From Oceanospirillum multiglobuliferum (lineage in GTDB: Bacteria; Pseudomonadota; Gammaproteobacteria; Pseudomonadales; Halomonadaceae): 64,000 bases of DNA. Shown piece by piece: positions 37,296 through 47,969 of this stretch (positions are counted from its first letter, which is position 1; each line of letters opens with the position of its first letter). The translations under genes and the position numbers were made by a program. The notes below the pieces were generated by a model. The model did no database searches and was not told where the DNA came from. It saw nothing but the letters and a program-made list of their open reading frames with translations. The stretch spans positions 186,001 through 250,000 of the forward strand of contig NZ_FUXG01000001.1 in the NCBI RefSeq assembly GCF_900167095.1, given 5' to 3'.

Positions 37296-38747
37296 TTATT
37301 CAACAACATCTGGCAATAAATAATAAAGACCTTTAGAGGTCACTCTATGTTGCTCACCCTCTTTACCACTATAGAATTTTGCAAGTATAAGTAGCAAATA
37401 ACCCTCTCTCTCAGGAATAAAGAATGGAACTATAGGATTGAAACCTTCTCCTGTTGCACTCCCTATTCTCGAAGGAAGCGATGTAAAGTCACCTGGGAGT
37501 TTAGACCAGTTTTTCCCACCATTTTTTGTATAAAACAAATTATTAACAACATCAGTCATTGCAATACGCAAACTATCTTCTGGATGAACAGAGTAATTTG
37601 CAATATTTACAATCTCTGGACTGATAGTAACAAAATTATCAGAATCTACTTCTTTCCTTTTCAACTTACCATCAGCATACATAAACATATCACCAGAGAC
37701 TGGGTGCACTCTCACTCGGCCTGTTATCCTAGAATTATCCGGATATTCTTTTATATCACCATTTGATAGGTTTAGCTCTTTAACAGCTCCTGATTTAAAA
37801 AATACTGTTCCGGAAGTACAACTTTCGTGAATATAATCAATCGAAGGTGAGCCATAATAGGGATGCAAATTACCGTGATATGCAATCTGCCAAGCATCGC
37901 TGGTAAGGTCATCAGAATAGGCTAGAACATCATAAACTTTTGGCGTACCATCATCTCCCTTCTCTTCCAAGTCTGGTAGAGTAAAGCTTAGCCATAAGCG
38001 CTGATCATTGCACTGTGATTTTGAAAAACTAACGCTTCTCATCTTCATCTCTAAATAATAGCCTTTTAACTTAGCACTAATATAAGACCTATCAACAATC
38101 CCTGCATTAACCAAGGAATCTAAAACATAGGGCTCTAAATTAAACCAAGTCTCGCCTATATTTAAAGTCTTAATGAGCGCACTACCAACATCAGCATATG
38201 CCCCGCCAGCAATTATGCTGTTAGTAGGGTTATCCATATGAGCAAAGTTATAAAATGCTCCCGATGGTACAGATAACTTTTGCCATGATTTCCCACCATC
38301 TAGAGAGTAATGGTGAGTAGGACGATAATTATAGCAATTACATCGCATATCCAACTTGCTACTAACTATTTTCATAGATTTAGAAGAATAAAGATAGCCA
38401 AAGCCATCAGTAATATCAAAGGCATTAATGTCAGATTTTGTAAAGTTACTACCTCCATCCTGACTTATTGATATAGACATCGTATCAGGGGCTGATTCCT
38501 TATCTATTATTATTCCATAATAAAGATCACCTTCCTCGTCAACCCCAGAGAGGTCAAATACAGACTGTATATTGGGAGATAGATCCATATAAAATGAGTT
38601 AGCATCTCTAGGAGGCTGATCTATATTGGGTATACTCTCTTTATTTGAAGATGAATCACCGCAGCCACTTAAAATCATTATAAAAATGTAAACGGTTGCA
38701 ATCTTTCTATTAAAAATATATTTTCTAATCGCAGAATAGCATTCCAT
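37296..38747 (-). CDS. lipoprotein with Asp-box (BNR/sortilin-like) propeller repeats
   Basis: 483 residues. Signal peptide with a clear lipobox (FIMILSGC, Cys near residue 29) followed by a Ser/Asn-rich spacer. Several Asp-box motifs are visible: SISQDGGSNF, HYSLDGGKSW, KTLNIGETW and YTKNGGKNW, typical of six- or seven-bladed beta-propellers of sialidase/sortilin/photosystem-assembly (YCF48-like) type. No catalytic residues of sialidases are evident. Asp after the lipobox Cys is not at +2 (it is Gly-Asp, i.e. +1 Gly, +2 Asp by one count), so inner-membrane retention is possible. Function unknown; not in an operon with its neighbours. Confidence 0.8.
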   Translation of the reverse strand: MECYSAIRKYIFNRKIATVYIFIMILSGCGDSSSNKESIPNIDQPPRDANSFYMDLSPNIQSVFDLSGVDEEGDLYYGIIIDKESAPDTMSISISQDGGSNFTKSDINAFDITDGFGYLYSSKSMKIVSSKLDMRCNCYNYRPTHHYSLDGGKSWQKLSVPSGAFYNFAHMDNPTNSIIAGGAYADVGSALIKTLNIGETWFNLEPYVLDSLVNAGIVDRSYISAKLKGYYLEMKMRSVSFSKSQCNDQRLWLSFTLPDLEEKGDDGTPKVYDVLAYSDDLTSDAWQIAYHGNLHPYYGSPSIDYIHESCTSGTVFFKSGAVKELNLSNGDIKEYPDNSRITGRVRVHPVSGDMFMYADGKLKRKEVDSDNFVTISPEIVNIANYSVHPEDSLRIAMTDVVNNLFYTKNGGKNWSKLPGDFTSLPSRIGSATGEGFNPIVPFFIPEREGYLLLILAKFYSGKEGEQHRVTSKGLYYLLPDVVE

Positions 38748-38817
38748 AGCAAAAAATCCCTGTAAAAAAATGATACAAAACCATCAAACTCTAAGCAATT
38801 TCAATAGAAAAACCCTC

Positions 38818-38961
38818 CTAAACGCCATTTTTAAAAAAATGATCTGAAAGTGCTTTATTAAAGATAGCATTAGTGACATCAACAGGTAAAGGGGCTATTA
38901 ACTGTGATTCCGAATTTGTATGCGGAAAGGATAAATTTTTAAGCGTGTGGTGAGAAAGATA
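38818..38961 (-). pseudogene. possible coding remnant
   Basis: 47 codons without a start, reading ...NLSFPHTNSESQLIAP then VDVTNAIFNKALSDHFFKNGV and a stop. The composition is very protein-like for intergenic DNA. I do not recognise the family; it could be the 3' end of a lost gene or a transposon scar. A small inverted repeat (TTCCG...CGGAA) lies within it. Confidence 0.25.
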
Positions 38962-38982
38962 CTATTTAATGTATCGATTGGA

Positions 38983-39011
38983 GGCTACTCAGAGCTTAAA
39001 CCTGAATAGCC
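38983..39011 (-). terminator. hairpin downstream of hisD
   Basis: GGCTATTCAG-GTTTAAGCT-CTGAGTAGCC on the minus strand, 10 bp with one G-U pair, about 53 bases after hisD. There is no T-run, so efficiency is uncertain. Confidence 0.35.
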
Positions 39012-39063
39012 GTCTAATTACACTTTTTGGCTTTTACAACCGGATCGATTAAGCAGTGATAAA

Positions 39064-40377
39064 TTACTCTGGTTTGATACGATATTCTGCTGAGCGAGCA
39101 TGAGCCGTTAAGCTTTCACCTCGTGCTAGCACAGAGGCAATTTTTCCCATCTCAGATGCCCCTTCAGCAGAGCACATTATAAGAGATGAGCGCTTCTGGA
39201 AATCATAAACACCCAATGGTGATGAAAAACGCGCAGTACCTGATGTTGGCAAAACATGGTTTGGCCCAGCGCAGTAATCACCTAAAGCCTCTGCCGTATA
39301 ACGCCCCATAAAAATCGCACCCGCGTGACGTATTTGGCTGGAGACTTCTAAAGGATTCTCGACTGAAAGCTCTAAGTGTTCAGGTGCAATACGGTTGGTT
39401 ACTACAATGGCTTCTGCTAGATCTTGCACTTGAATCAAGGCTGCACGTTCGGCCATTGAGACACGAATGATGGCTTCACGCTCCATTGTTGGTAGCAGTT
39501 TTTGAATACTTTGTTCAACTTGCTCTAAGAATGCGGCATCCCAGCTCACTAATATCGGCTGGGCATCTTCATCGTGTTCAGCCTGAGAGAATAGATCCAT
39601 TGCAATCCAGTCAGGGTCAGTTTTGCCATCACACACTACTAAAATTTCTGAGGGGCCAGCAATCATATCAATGCCAACCGCACCAAAGACCATGCGCTTG
39701 GCAGTTGCGACATAGATGTTGCCAGGGCCAACAATTTTATCGACTTTAGGCACAGATTCTGTGCCATAAGCCAAAGCGGCTACAGCTTGAGCTCCACCAA
39801 TGGTGAAGACGCGATCAACACCCGCTAAACAAGCAGCGGCTAGCACTAGTTCATTCACTTCGCCATTAGGTGTAGGCACCACCATGATAATTTCTACAAC
39901 ACCTGCCACTTTGGCTGGAATAGCGTTCATCAAGACAGAGGATGGATAAGAGGCTTTACCACCTGGTACATAAATACCAACGCGATCCATAGGTGTGACT
40001 TGCTGACCTAAGAGCGTGCCATCGGCTTCAGTGTAATGCCAAGAGTCTTGCACTTGCTTTTCGTGATAACGACGTACACGTTCACAAGCTTGCTCCAAGG
40101 CTGTGCGCTGAGCCTCCGGCAAACCATCCAGAGCCTGTTGTAATCGCACTCTAGACATTTCAAGTTCAGAAAAGTCGGCTACCGTTTGACGATCAAACTT
40201 TGCTGTAAATTCCAACAAGGCATCATCACCACGGGTTTTCACTTGATGCAAAATGTCGGCAACCGTCTGATTAACAGCAGTATCGGAAACTGCTTCCCAA
40301 GCCAGTAAATGATCTAACTGTTGGGCAAAGTCAGTTTGGGTTGAATCAAGCCGATTAATTTTGACAGGTGCACTCAT
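39064..40377 (-). CDS. hisD: histidinol dehydrogenase
   Basis: Last two steps of histidine synthesis, histidinol to histidine, with NAD and zinc. 437 residues. Visible: [34 protein letters not shown] near residue 130, [27 protein letters not shown] near residue 195, AGPSEILVV near residue 240, the zinc/active-site region QAEHDEDAQ near residue 266 and RIAPEHLEL near residue 333. Downstream of hisG by 37 bases. Confidence 0.98.
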   Translation of the reverse strand: MSAPVKINRLDSTQTDFAQQLDHLLAWEAVSDTAVNQTVADILHQVKTRGDDALLEFTAKFDRQTVADFSELEMSRVRLQQALDGLPEAQRTALEQACERVRRYHEKQVQDSWHYTEADGTLLGQQVTPMDRVGIYVPGGKASYPSSVLMNAIPAKVAGVVEIIMVVPTPNGEVNELVLAAACLAGVDRVFTIGGAQAVAALAYGTESVPKVDKIVGPGNIYVATAKRMVFGAVGIDMIAGPSEILVVCDGKTDPDWIAMDLFSQAEHDEDAQPILVSWDAAFLEQVEQSIQKLLPTMEREAIIRVSMAERAALIQVQDLAEAIVVTNRIAPEHLELSVENPLEVSSQIRHAGAIFMGRYTAEALGDYCAGPNHVLPTSGTARFSSPLGVYDFQKRSSLIMCSAEGASEMGKIASVLARGESLTAHARSAEYRIKPE

Positions 40378-40414
40378 GGTGATTTAACTCTCGCAACAAG
40401 CAGTGTAAATAGGG

Positions 40415-41050
40415 TTAGTTATTATTGACGGCAGCAGCTAAACGCTCAATTAAAGGCTGAATCATTTGATGCTTCATTTTCATAGCCCCTTGGCTAACCA
40501 CAAGACGTGTACTGATTTGGGCAATATCTTCACGAGCCTCTAAGCCATTGGCTTTCAAAGTATTACCCGTATCAACGATATCAACGATTTCATCCGCTAG
40601 GTGCATGATGGGCGCAAGCTCCATACCACCATAAAGCTTGATAATATCAGCTTGTACGCCTTGTTCTGCATAATAGCGTTTGGCCACATTGACAAACTTA
40701 GTTGCCACACGGATACGGCCTTGCGGACGCTCTTGCCCCTTCATACCCGCTGTCATTAAGCGGCAACGGGCGATATTTAGGTCTAGTGGTTCATAGACAC
40801 CTTTGGCGTCATGCTCCATCAGCACATCTTTACCTGCAACACCAATATCCGCAGCGCCTAATTCGACATAAGTTGGCACATCTGTGGCGCGAATAATGAT
40901 CAATTTTACTTGTTCAATATTAGTGTCAAAAATCAGTTTTCGACTTTTACGCACATCTTCTAAAGGGTAAATCCCTGCCTTCTCAAACAAAGGCAGAGTC
41001 TCATCCAAAATACGTCCTTTAGACAGTGCGATAATCAGTTGTTGAGACAT
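40415..41050 (-). CDS. hisG: ATP phosphoribosyltransferase, short form HisG
   Basis: First step of histidine synthesis. 211 residues, so this is the short HisG_S form that lacks the regulatory domain and needs HisZ for activity and feedback control; hisZ is not in this window. Visible: [21 protein letters not shown] at the N-terminus, [14 protein letters not shown] near residue 68 and the PRPP-binding [12 protein letters not shown] near residue 160. Between murA and hisD. Confidence 0.97.
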   Translation of the reverse strand: MSQQLIIALSKGRILDETLPLFEKAGIYPLEDVRKSRKLIFDTNIEQVKLIIIRATDVPTYVELGAADIGVAGKDVLMEHDAKGVYEPLDLNIARCRLMTAGMKGQERPQGRIRVATKFVNVAKRYYAEQGVQADIIKLYGGMELAPIMHLADEIVDIVDTGNTLKANGLEAREDIAQISTRLVVSQGAMKMKHQMIQPLIERLAAAVNNN

Positions 41051-41067
41051 ATCAGTATCAAACCTGT

Positions 41068-42357
<1,290 letters not shown>

Positions 42358-42615
42358 TTAACCGACACGAAGCTTTTCGGCATCTTTCCACTGTTCTGGT
42401 GTGTAGGTTCGGATCTGTACAGCATGAACTGCACCTGAGGAGATCAGTTCATTTAGGCCGGAGTACACGTGTTGCTGCTTTTTCACTGGAGACAATGTTG
42501 CAAATACTTCACCAATAGCGATAACTTCAAAGTGACGACCATCATCACCATTAACTATAACTTGGCAATCAGTAAGTTTGCTTTCTAAAACCTGTTGTAA
42601 TTCGTTGGCTTGCAT
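42358..42615 (-). CDS. ibaG: BolA-family protein IbaG
   Basis: 85 residues from the ATG at 42615 (MQANELQQVLESKL), fixed by GGAG 6 bases upstream; the open frame extends 30 codons further but into the mlaB end region without family match. BolA/IbaG fold with GDDGRHFEVIAIGEVFATLSPVKKQQHVYSGLNELISSGAVHAVQIRTYTPEQW. Works with monothiol glutaredoxins in iron-sulfur handling in related bacteria. Between mlaB and murA as in E. coli. Confidence 0.94.
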   Translation of the reverse strand: MQANELQQVLESKLTDCQVIVNGDDGRHFEVIAIGEVFATLSPVKKQQHVYSGLNELISSGAVHAVQIRTYTPEQWKDAEKLRVG

Positions 42616-42706
42616 TTCTGCCTCCGCTCCAAAAAAATAAGCTAAGCTGACAATATTATTAGAAAAGGCCGCAAAAGGCGATTTATCACTGCGACTGATT
42701 TGCAAA

Positions 42707-43009
42707 TCAGCATTGATCTATAAATAAATTTTCTGTTAACCCAGATACCGTAATTATTTTTTTGAGCAGTTCTGGTAGTTGTGTAAAACGGATCTGCCTT
42801 TTCTCTTGGCAAGCAGTACGTAGCCAACACATCATCAAAGAAACTGCAGCACTCCCTGCTCTTTCAACACCAGAAAAGTCAATCACAACCTCTTCTGGAG
42901 CTTGGCGAATCAGTGCTTCTCCAGAAGATCTCACTAGTAGTACACCTGAAAAATCAAGATCACCTGACACCAGTAAGTGGTTGGGCTGTAATGCTATGAT
43001 TTGTGTCAT
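42707..43009 (-). CDS. mlaB: STAS-domain protein MlaB
   Basis: 100 residues, one STAS domain (LVSGDLDFSGVLLVR, VVIDFSGVERAGSAAVSLMMCWLR). MlaB is a cytoplasmic subunit that stabilises and activates the MlaFE ABC transporter. The ATG overlaps the mlaC stop (TAATG). Identification by domain and operon place. Confidence 0.92.
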   Translation of the reverse strand: MTQIIALQPNHLLVSGDLDFSGVLLVRSSGEALIRQAPEEVVIDFSGVERAGSAAVSLMMCWLRTACQEKRQIRFTQLPELLKKIITVSGLTENLFIDQC

Positions 43010-43680
43010 TACTCTTTAGTCTCTGCTTTGGGCTCATTCACGATAGAAGCAGATTCACTTTTTAGCCAGTTATCAATGACGTAGTTAAAATCACGATCAT
43101 GGGCTTGCATTGCGCTATCAAATTGGTTGCGAAAGGTCAGTCCTAAATTAATTCCATTTACGGTGACATTATTGATACGCCAGTGTCCATCTTTGCTTTT
43201 ACGCATAGAGTAATTGATTGGGTAAACGGTGCCATCTACTGCGATAACTTCCATATCGACTGAATCTCGATCAGGGTCTCGTGATGGTGCTTTAGGCTCT
43301 AAAACGCGAATTTCCTCGTTGGAAAATGCTAATAAACCTTTAGCATAGGTGCGAATTAAGCTGTCTTGAAACACTAGTAAGAACCTTGCTCGCTGGTCAT
43401 CTGATGCTGTTCGATAATATTTTGCCATTACACCAGCAGAAAAGCGGCGCATATCTACAGCTGGCTCTAAGATCGCTTCAACTTGCTTGTAAAAACGCTC
43501 AGGATCTTGATCGTAATAAGTGCGAGCCTCTTCGATGGTGCCGAGTAGATCATTGGCGGTACGTGTAATCACTTGCTGTGGAGTCTCTTCACTAGCCGCT
43601 ACAGCATGAGTAGATATTAAACCGGTCAGCATGATCAAAGTGAAAAGACAACCTATAGACGCTCTTTTGATCAAAACCAT
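43009..43680 (-). CDS. mlaC: periplasmic phospholipid-binding protein MlaC
   Basis: 223 residues with a Sec signal peptide (LFTLIMLTGLISTHAVAA). Carries phospholipids between MlaA in the outer membrane and MlaFEDB in the inner membrane. Conserved FYKQVEAILEPAVDMRRFSAGVMAKYYRTAS and DGHWRINNVTVNGINLGLTFRNQF are present. AAGGAG precedes the ATG. Confidence 0.95.
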   Translation of the reverse strand: MVLIKRASIGCLFTLIMLTGLISTHAVAASEETPQQVITRTANDLLGTIEEARTYYDQDPERFYKQVEAILEPAVDMRRFSAGVMAKYYRTASDDQRARFLLVFQDSLIRTYAKGLLAFSNEEIRVLEPKAPSRDPDRDSVDMEVIAVDGTVYPINYSMRKSKDGHWRINNVTVNGINLGLTFRNQFDSAMQAHDRDFNYVIDNWLKSESASIVNEPKAETKE

Positions 43681-43692
43681 GATGCTATCTCC

Positions 43693-44157
43693 TTAATTTT
43701 TACCCATGCTAGAAAGGAACTTACCGATTAAATCCTCCAATACTAACGCCGGTTGAGTATCTCGGATTTCGCCATTTTCACCTATAGTCTCTTCTTCTGC
43801 GCCAACGACCAAACCGATGTAATTTTCACCCAATAGGCCAGAAGTTAAAATTGCAGCAGAAGTATCAGTGCTAAGCTTGTTTCTCATCTGATTGTCGATC
43901 AATAGTGTCACTTTGGCATCATACCACTTAGGGTCAATTTCGATGCTAGCCACACGACCAACGGTTACACCTGCCATCGTTACTTTTGCCCTTGGTTTAA
44001 GTCCACCCACATTGCTGAAGTGTGCATAAACTTTATAAGATTGTTCGCTACTTGAACTGTAGTCTAGACCGCTAACTTTGAATGCCAGTACGAGTAAAGC
44101 TAAGCCTGCTGCGATGACAAAAGCGCCAACACTGATTTCTATCCAACGGGTGCTCAT
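43693..44157 (-). CDS. mlaD: MCE-domain protein MlaD
   Basis: 154 residues: one membrane segment near residues 9-28 then a single MCE domain (SYKVYAHFSNVGGLKPRAKVTMAGVTVGRVASIEID). Forms the hexameric ring on MlaE that accepts lipid from MlaC. Ends ALVLEDLIGKFLSSMGKN. Confidence 0.96.
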   Translation of the reverse strand: MSTRWIEISVGAFVIAAGLALLVLAFKVSGLDYSSSSEQSYKVYAHFSNVGGLKPRAKVTMAGVTVGRVASIEIDPKWYDAKVTLLIDNQMRNKLSTDTSAAILTSGLLGENYIGLVVGAEEETIGENGEIRDTQPALVLEDLIGKFLSSMGKN

Positions 44158-44159
44158 TA

Positions 44160-44942
44160 TTAAAAATCCCCAAACATCAATGCAGTCAATACAAAATCCA
44201 AACCTAATATCGCTAAAGAGCCATAAACAACCGTTTTAGTGGTCGCGCGACTAATACCTTCAGAAGTGGGTTCAAGATCATAGCCTTGAAAAACTGCGAT
44301 CCAAGTCACAACAATGGCGAATACTATACTTTTAATGACGCCGTTCATGACATCGTGAAAGAAGCTAACTGAAGCTTGCATATTGCCCCAATAGGAGCCG
44401 TCAAATACCCCAAGCCATTCAACCCCAACTAACATACCACCCCAAACGCCAACTACGCTGAACAAAATGCAAAGTAGCGGTAACGAGATGATTCCAGCAT
44501 ACAAACGTGGGGCGATGATTCGCTTAACCGGATCAACGCCAATCATCTCCATACTGCTGAGCTGTTCTGTTGCTTTCATCAAGCCAATCTCTGCTGTCAA
44601 TGCAGAACCTGCACGCCCAGCAAATAGTAGAGCTGCCACTACAGGGCTTAGTTCGCGTAGAAGTGTTAAGGCAACCATTTGTCCTAGTGCATCTTCAGCA
44701 CCAAAATCTACAAGTATTGAATAGCCTTGCAAGCCCAGCACCATGCCAATAAATAAACCTGAGACACTGATGATCGCAATCGAAAGTACACCAGTAACGT
44801 AGATCTGCTTTATTAGCAGCCTGAAATTTTTTAGTACATAGCTTGCGCCGAGTAGCGCCGACAGTAGTAGCTGCGCTGAACGTCCCAATCCTGCAATGAG
44901 AGCCAGAATTCGAGCACCGATTTGCTGTAATAAATCCAGCAT
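44160..44942 (-). CDS. mlaE: MlaE permease of the Mla ABC transporter
   Basis: 260 residues, five to six membrane segments, MlaE/permease family. Conserved [27 protein letters not shown] near residue 62, [56 protein letters not shown] and a C-terminal [30 protein letters not shown]. Two-base gap to mlaD. Confidence 0.97.
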   Translation of the reverse strand: MLDLLQQIGARILALIAGLGRSAQLLLSALLGASYVLKNFRLLIKQIYVTGVLSIAIISVSGLFIGMVLGLQGYSILVDFGAEDALGQMVALTLLRELSPVVAALLFAGRAGSALTAEIGLMKATEQLSSMEMIGVDPVKRIIAPRLYAGIISLPLLCILFSVVGVWGGMLVGVEWLGVFDGSYWGNMQASVSFFHDVMNGVIKSIVFAIVVTWIAVFQGYDLEPTSEGISRATTKTVVYGSLAILGLDFVLTALMFGDF

Positions 44943-44991
44943 GAATCACATTACCCCTAAAGCCAACCTGCAACTTATCTTTAAAGCTTTA

Positions 44992-45801
44992 CTAAAGCTT
45001 GGTCATTATATCTTTTGCAAAATCATCTGCTGGAAAGCGAAATGCCACTGGGCCATCGGGCAATCCTTGAATAAACTGTTTCACTTCTAGCTTTTCGCTG
45101 CGAATAATCTCCTCTGGAGATCCTTCTGCCACCACTTTGCCACCTGAAATAACACAAACGTGGTCAGCAATGCTTAAGCTCTCATCAATATCATGAGATA
45201 CCAACACGGTTGTCATATTCAGCGCATCGTTTAACTGACGAATAAGCTTTACCAAAACCCCTAATGTAATAGGATCTTGCCCAACAAAAGGTTCATCATA
45301 CATCATCAGCTCAGGATCTAAGGCTATAGCCCGAGCCAATGCCACACGACGCCCCATGCCGCCAGAAAGCTCTGATGGCATTAAATTACGAGCACCGCGC
45401 AAGCCAACAGACTCTAGCTTGATTAGCACCAAGTCTCTAATCATATCCTCAGGCAGCGCGGTATGAACCCTGAGAGGAAAAGCCACATTTTCAAAAACAT
45501 TCAGCTCTGAAAATAAAGCACCACTTTGAAACAACATACCCATGCGGGTTCGCAGCTCAAACAGAGGCTTTCGTGCAAGGCTAGGCACCTCAATACCATC
45601 AACCACAATGGAACCAGAGTGGGGTTTTAGCTGTCCACCAATCAAGCGAAGAAGGGTTGTTTTGCCTGTGCCGCTAGGGCCCATTACAGCGGTGATTTTG
45701 CCGCGAGGAATTTTAAGGCTTAAACCTGAAAAAATAGCCCTTTGTTCACGCTTAAAAACCAGATCGGTAATTTCAACAAAACTGTCGTTACCAGATGTCA
45801 T
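44992..45801 (-). CDS. mlaF: MlaF ATPase of the Mla transporter
   Basis: 269 residues, ABC ATPase: Walker A GPSGTGKTTLLR near residue 41, signature ELSGGMGRRVALARAIA near residue 144, Walker B PELMMYDEPFVGQD near residue 166 and H-loop LVSHDIDESLSI near residue 200. First gene of mlaFEDCB-ibaG-murA-hisGD on the minus strand. Divergent from yrbG. Confidence 0.97.
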   Translation of the reverse strand: MTSGNDSFVEITDLVFKREQRAIFSGLSLKIPRGKITAVMGPSGTGKTTLLRLIGGQLKPHSGSIVVDGIEVPSLARKPLFELRTRMGMLFQSGALFSELNVFENVAFPLRVHTALPEDMIRDLVLIKLESVGLRGARNLMPSELSGGMGRRVALARAIALDPELMMYDEPFVGQDPITLGVLVKLIRQLNDALNMTTVLVSHDIDESLSIADHVCVISGGKVVAEGSPEEIIRSEKLEVKQFIQGLPDGPVAFRFPADDFAKDIMTKL

Positions 45802-46029
45802 TAAAGTCGGAACCTTATGTGTGTATAAACTCGATAAAATTCAGGCGGTCACTTTACCCCAGTGCCAACAAAAATACATCTTCTGTTGTTAATCTAAACA
45901 GAGGTATTGATAAAAAAGCCTCAACTATTCCGTTAGCGTCTCGCTACGGTTAAACTTGTCGGCACTGACAGCTGTTCCATAATTGCCAGCCGACTCAACC
46001 TTCTACCCATCACTTAAATATTGAGCATC

Positions 46030-46977
46030 ATGATTCTTTACTCTGTAATTGCTTTAATTATTGGTCTTGCTTTACTAGTCTGGAGCGCAGATCGCTTTAT
46101 TGGTGGTGCCGCTGCAACCGCCAAAAATATGGGCATGTCACCACTGCTTATAGGTATGACCATTGTCTCTATTGGTACTTCAGCGCCTGAAATTCTAGTG
46201 TCTACTATCTCTGCCATGAGTGGAAACCCTGGTATTGCGATTGGTAACGCCCTTGGCTCTAACATAGCCAATATTGGTCTGGTGCTAGGCATCACTGCAT
46301 TGATTGCACCTCTGCCAATAAATATGAAACTGATGAAAAAAGAGATTCCACTCTTATTGGGTGTAACGGTACTTGCTGGCGTTTTAATGTTTGATGGTGA
46401 GTTAACATTTCTGGACTCATCAATTTTATTGGCTTGTCTAGTCGGCACACTGTTTTTACTCTTTAAAGGTGATGAGGGTGCGGCTCAAAGTGATGATGAA
46501 ATCCCTGATCTATCTCAGAAGCAAGCGCTGTTCTGGTTAATTGTTGGTTTGGTATTGTTGATTGCCAGCTCGCGTATTCTGGTATGGGGTGCAGTGAATA
46601 TCGCTCAATACTTTGGTGTTAGCGACCTAGTTATTGGTTTAACAATCGTTGCTATTGGCACAAGCTTACCTGAGCTAGCGGCCAGTGTGGCAAGTGCGCT
46701 AAAAAACCACCATGAAATTGCGCTTGGTAACGTAGTAGGTTCTAACATCTTTAACTTGCTGGCAGTATTGCCTGTGCCAGGTTTCTTTGCAGCGACGGTA
46801 CTTGATGCGGGCGTGATGGAACGAGACTACCTTGTTATGGCTGGTATCACATTCCTGGTTGCTGCGCTCATTGTTATCATGCGCAAAAAAGCCAAGTTAA
46901 ACCGTTTGGAAGGCGGTATCTTTGTTGCTGTTTATGCTGCTTATATGTATGCACTGTACGCTTCGACTTTAGCTTAA
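46030..46977 (+). CDS. yrbG: YrbG-type Ca2+/Na+ antiporter
   Basis: 315 residues from the ATG at 46030, matching the family start; a TTG three codons earlier is possible. About ten membrane segments with two inverted alpha repeats: GMTIVSIGTSAPEILVSTISAMSG near residue 43 and GLTIVAIGTSLPELAASVASALKNHHEIALGNVVGSNIFN near residue 205, the CaCA signatures. First gene of the block running to mgtE; always beside kdsD in enterics. Confidence 0.95.
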   Translation: MILYSVIALIIGLALLVWSADRFIGGAAATAKNMGMSPLLIGMTIVSIGTSAPEILVSTISAMSGNPGIAIGNALGSNIANIGLVLGITALIAPLPINMKLMKKEIPLLLGVTVLAGVLMFDGELTFLDSSILLACLVGTLFLLFKGDEGAAQSDDEIPDLSQKQALFWLIVGLVLLIASSRILVWGAVNIAQYFGVSDLVIGLTIVAIGTSLPELAASVASALKNHHEIALGNVVGSNIFNLLAVLPVPGFFAATVLDAGVMERDYLVMAGITFLVAALIVIMRKKAKLNRLEGGIFVAVYAAYMYALYASTLA

Positions 46978-46991
46978 TCTGGATCTGAATT

Positions 46992-47957
46992 ATGCACGCA
47001 TATCTTGCATCGGCTCACCGTACCATTCGTTTAGAGGCTGAAGCAGTTGCACATCAAGCACAGCATCTTGATGAACACTTTGTACAGGCTTGCAATCTAA
47101 TACTAAACTGCCAAGGTCGTGTCGTAGTAACTGGTATGGGGAAATCAGGGCATATCGGTAATAAAATTGCGGCAACCTTAGCATCAACAGGCACACCTGC
47201 TTTTTTTGTACACCCAGGAGAAGCTAGCCATGGTGATCTAGGTATGATCACTCGGGGTGATGTCGTTATTGCGCTATCTAACTCTGGTGAAACTAGTGAA
47301 GTCACAACATTAGTACCGCTGTTAAAGCGCCTTGGCATTCCGCTGATCAGCTTAACAGGCGCCAAAGAATCAACATTGGCCAAGCTATCTGATGCGCACC
47401 TATTTATTGATATTCAGCAAGAGGCCTGCCCTCTAGACCTAGCGCCCACTTCAAGTACAACTGCAGCCTTGGTACTGGGTGATGCCCTTGCAATTGCTCT
47501 GCTAGAAGCGAAAGGTTTTAGCGCTGAAGACTTTGCCTTTTCGCATCCAGGGGGCAGCCTAGGCCGTCGGCTACTTTTAAAAGTGAGCGATGTGATGCAT
47601 GTAGGTGAACGTTTACCTTTGGTGCAAATAGGTACTGCTTTGCAGGCTGTATTATTGGAAATCACTCGTAAAGGTTTAGGTATGGCTGGAGTGGTAAATA
47701 GTATTGGCCAGCTACAAGGTATATACACAGACGGTGATTTACGCCGAACCTTAGATCAGGGTCTGGATATTCATAAAGTAATTGTGGACGAAGTGATGAC
47801 AGCTCATCCTGTCACAGTTACAGCTAACATGCTGGCTGCGGAAGCAGTTGAAATAATGCAGCAGAAAAAAGTGAATGCACTATTGGTAACTGATACTAAG
47901 AAGACCGTTATCGGCGCACTTAATATGCATGATCTCCTGCGGGCAGGAGTGATTTAA
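46992..47957 (+). CDS. kdsD: D-arabinose-5-phosphate isomerase KdsD
   Basis: Ribulose-5-P to arabinose-5-P for Kdo synthesis. 321 residues: SIS domain (VVVTGMGKSGHIGNKIAATLASTGTPAFFVHPGEASHGDLGMI near residue 38; SNSGETSEV near residue 97) and two CBS domains from about residue 205. The HPGEASHGD active-site stretch is intact. Fifteen-base gap to yrbG. Confidence 0.97.
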   Translation: MHAYLASAHRTIRLEAEAVAHQAQHLDEHFVQACNLILNCQGRVVVTGMGKSGHIGNKIAATLASTGTPAFFVHPGEASHGDLGMITRGDVVIALSNSGETSEVTTLVPLLKRLGIPLISLTGAKESTLAKLSDAHLFIDIQQEACPLDLAPTSSTTAALVLGDALAIALLEAKGFSAEDFAFSHPGGSLGRRLLLKVSDVMHVGERLPLVQIGTALQAVLLEITRKGLGMAGVVNSIGQLQGIYTDGDLRRTLDQGLDIHKVIVDEVMTAHPVTVTANMLAAEAVEIMQQKKVNALLVTDTKKTVIGALNMHDLLRAGVI

Positions 47958-47969
47958 TCAGAGGTACTT

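Larger units (their letters stand above)
38748..39063. other. gene-free gap before hisD 3' end
   Basis: No intact gene. Holds the 38983-39011 hairpin and a stop-free remnant at 38818-38961 on the minus strand. Confidence 0.6.

Noticed and set aside
32936-39063. Insertion sequence, integron or CRISPR in the accessory segment
   Set aside because: No transposase, integrase, terminal inverted repeats or regularly spaced short repeats were seen; the repeats are two long tandem units.
45930-45949. Hairpin CCGT(T)AGCG-TCT-CGCTACGG between mlaF and yrbG
   Set aside because: One bulge, no adjacent T-run in either useful direction; not enough to call a terminator or operator.
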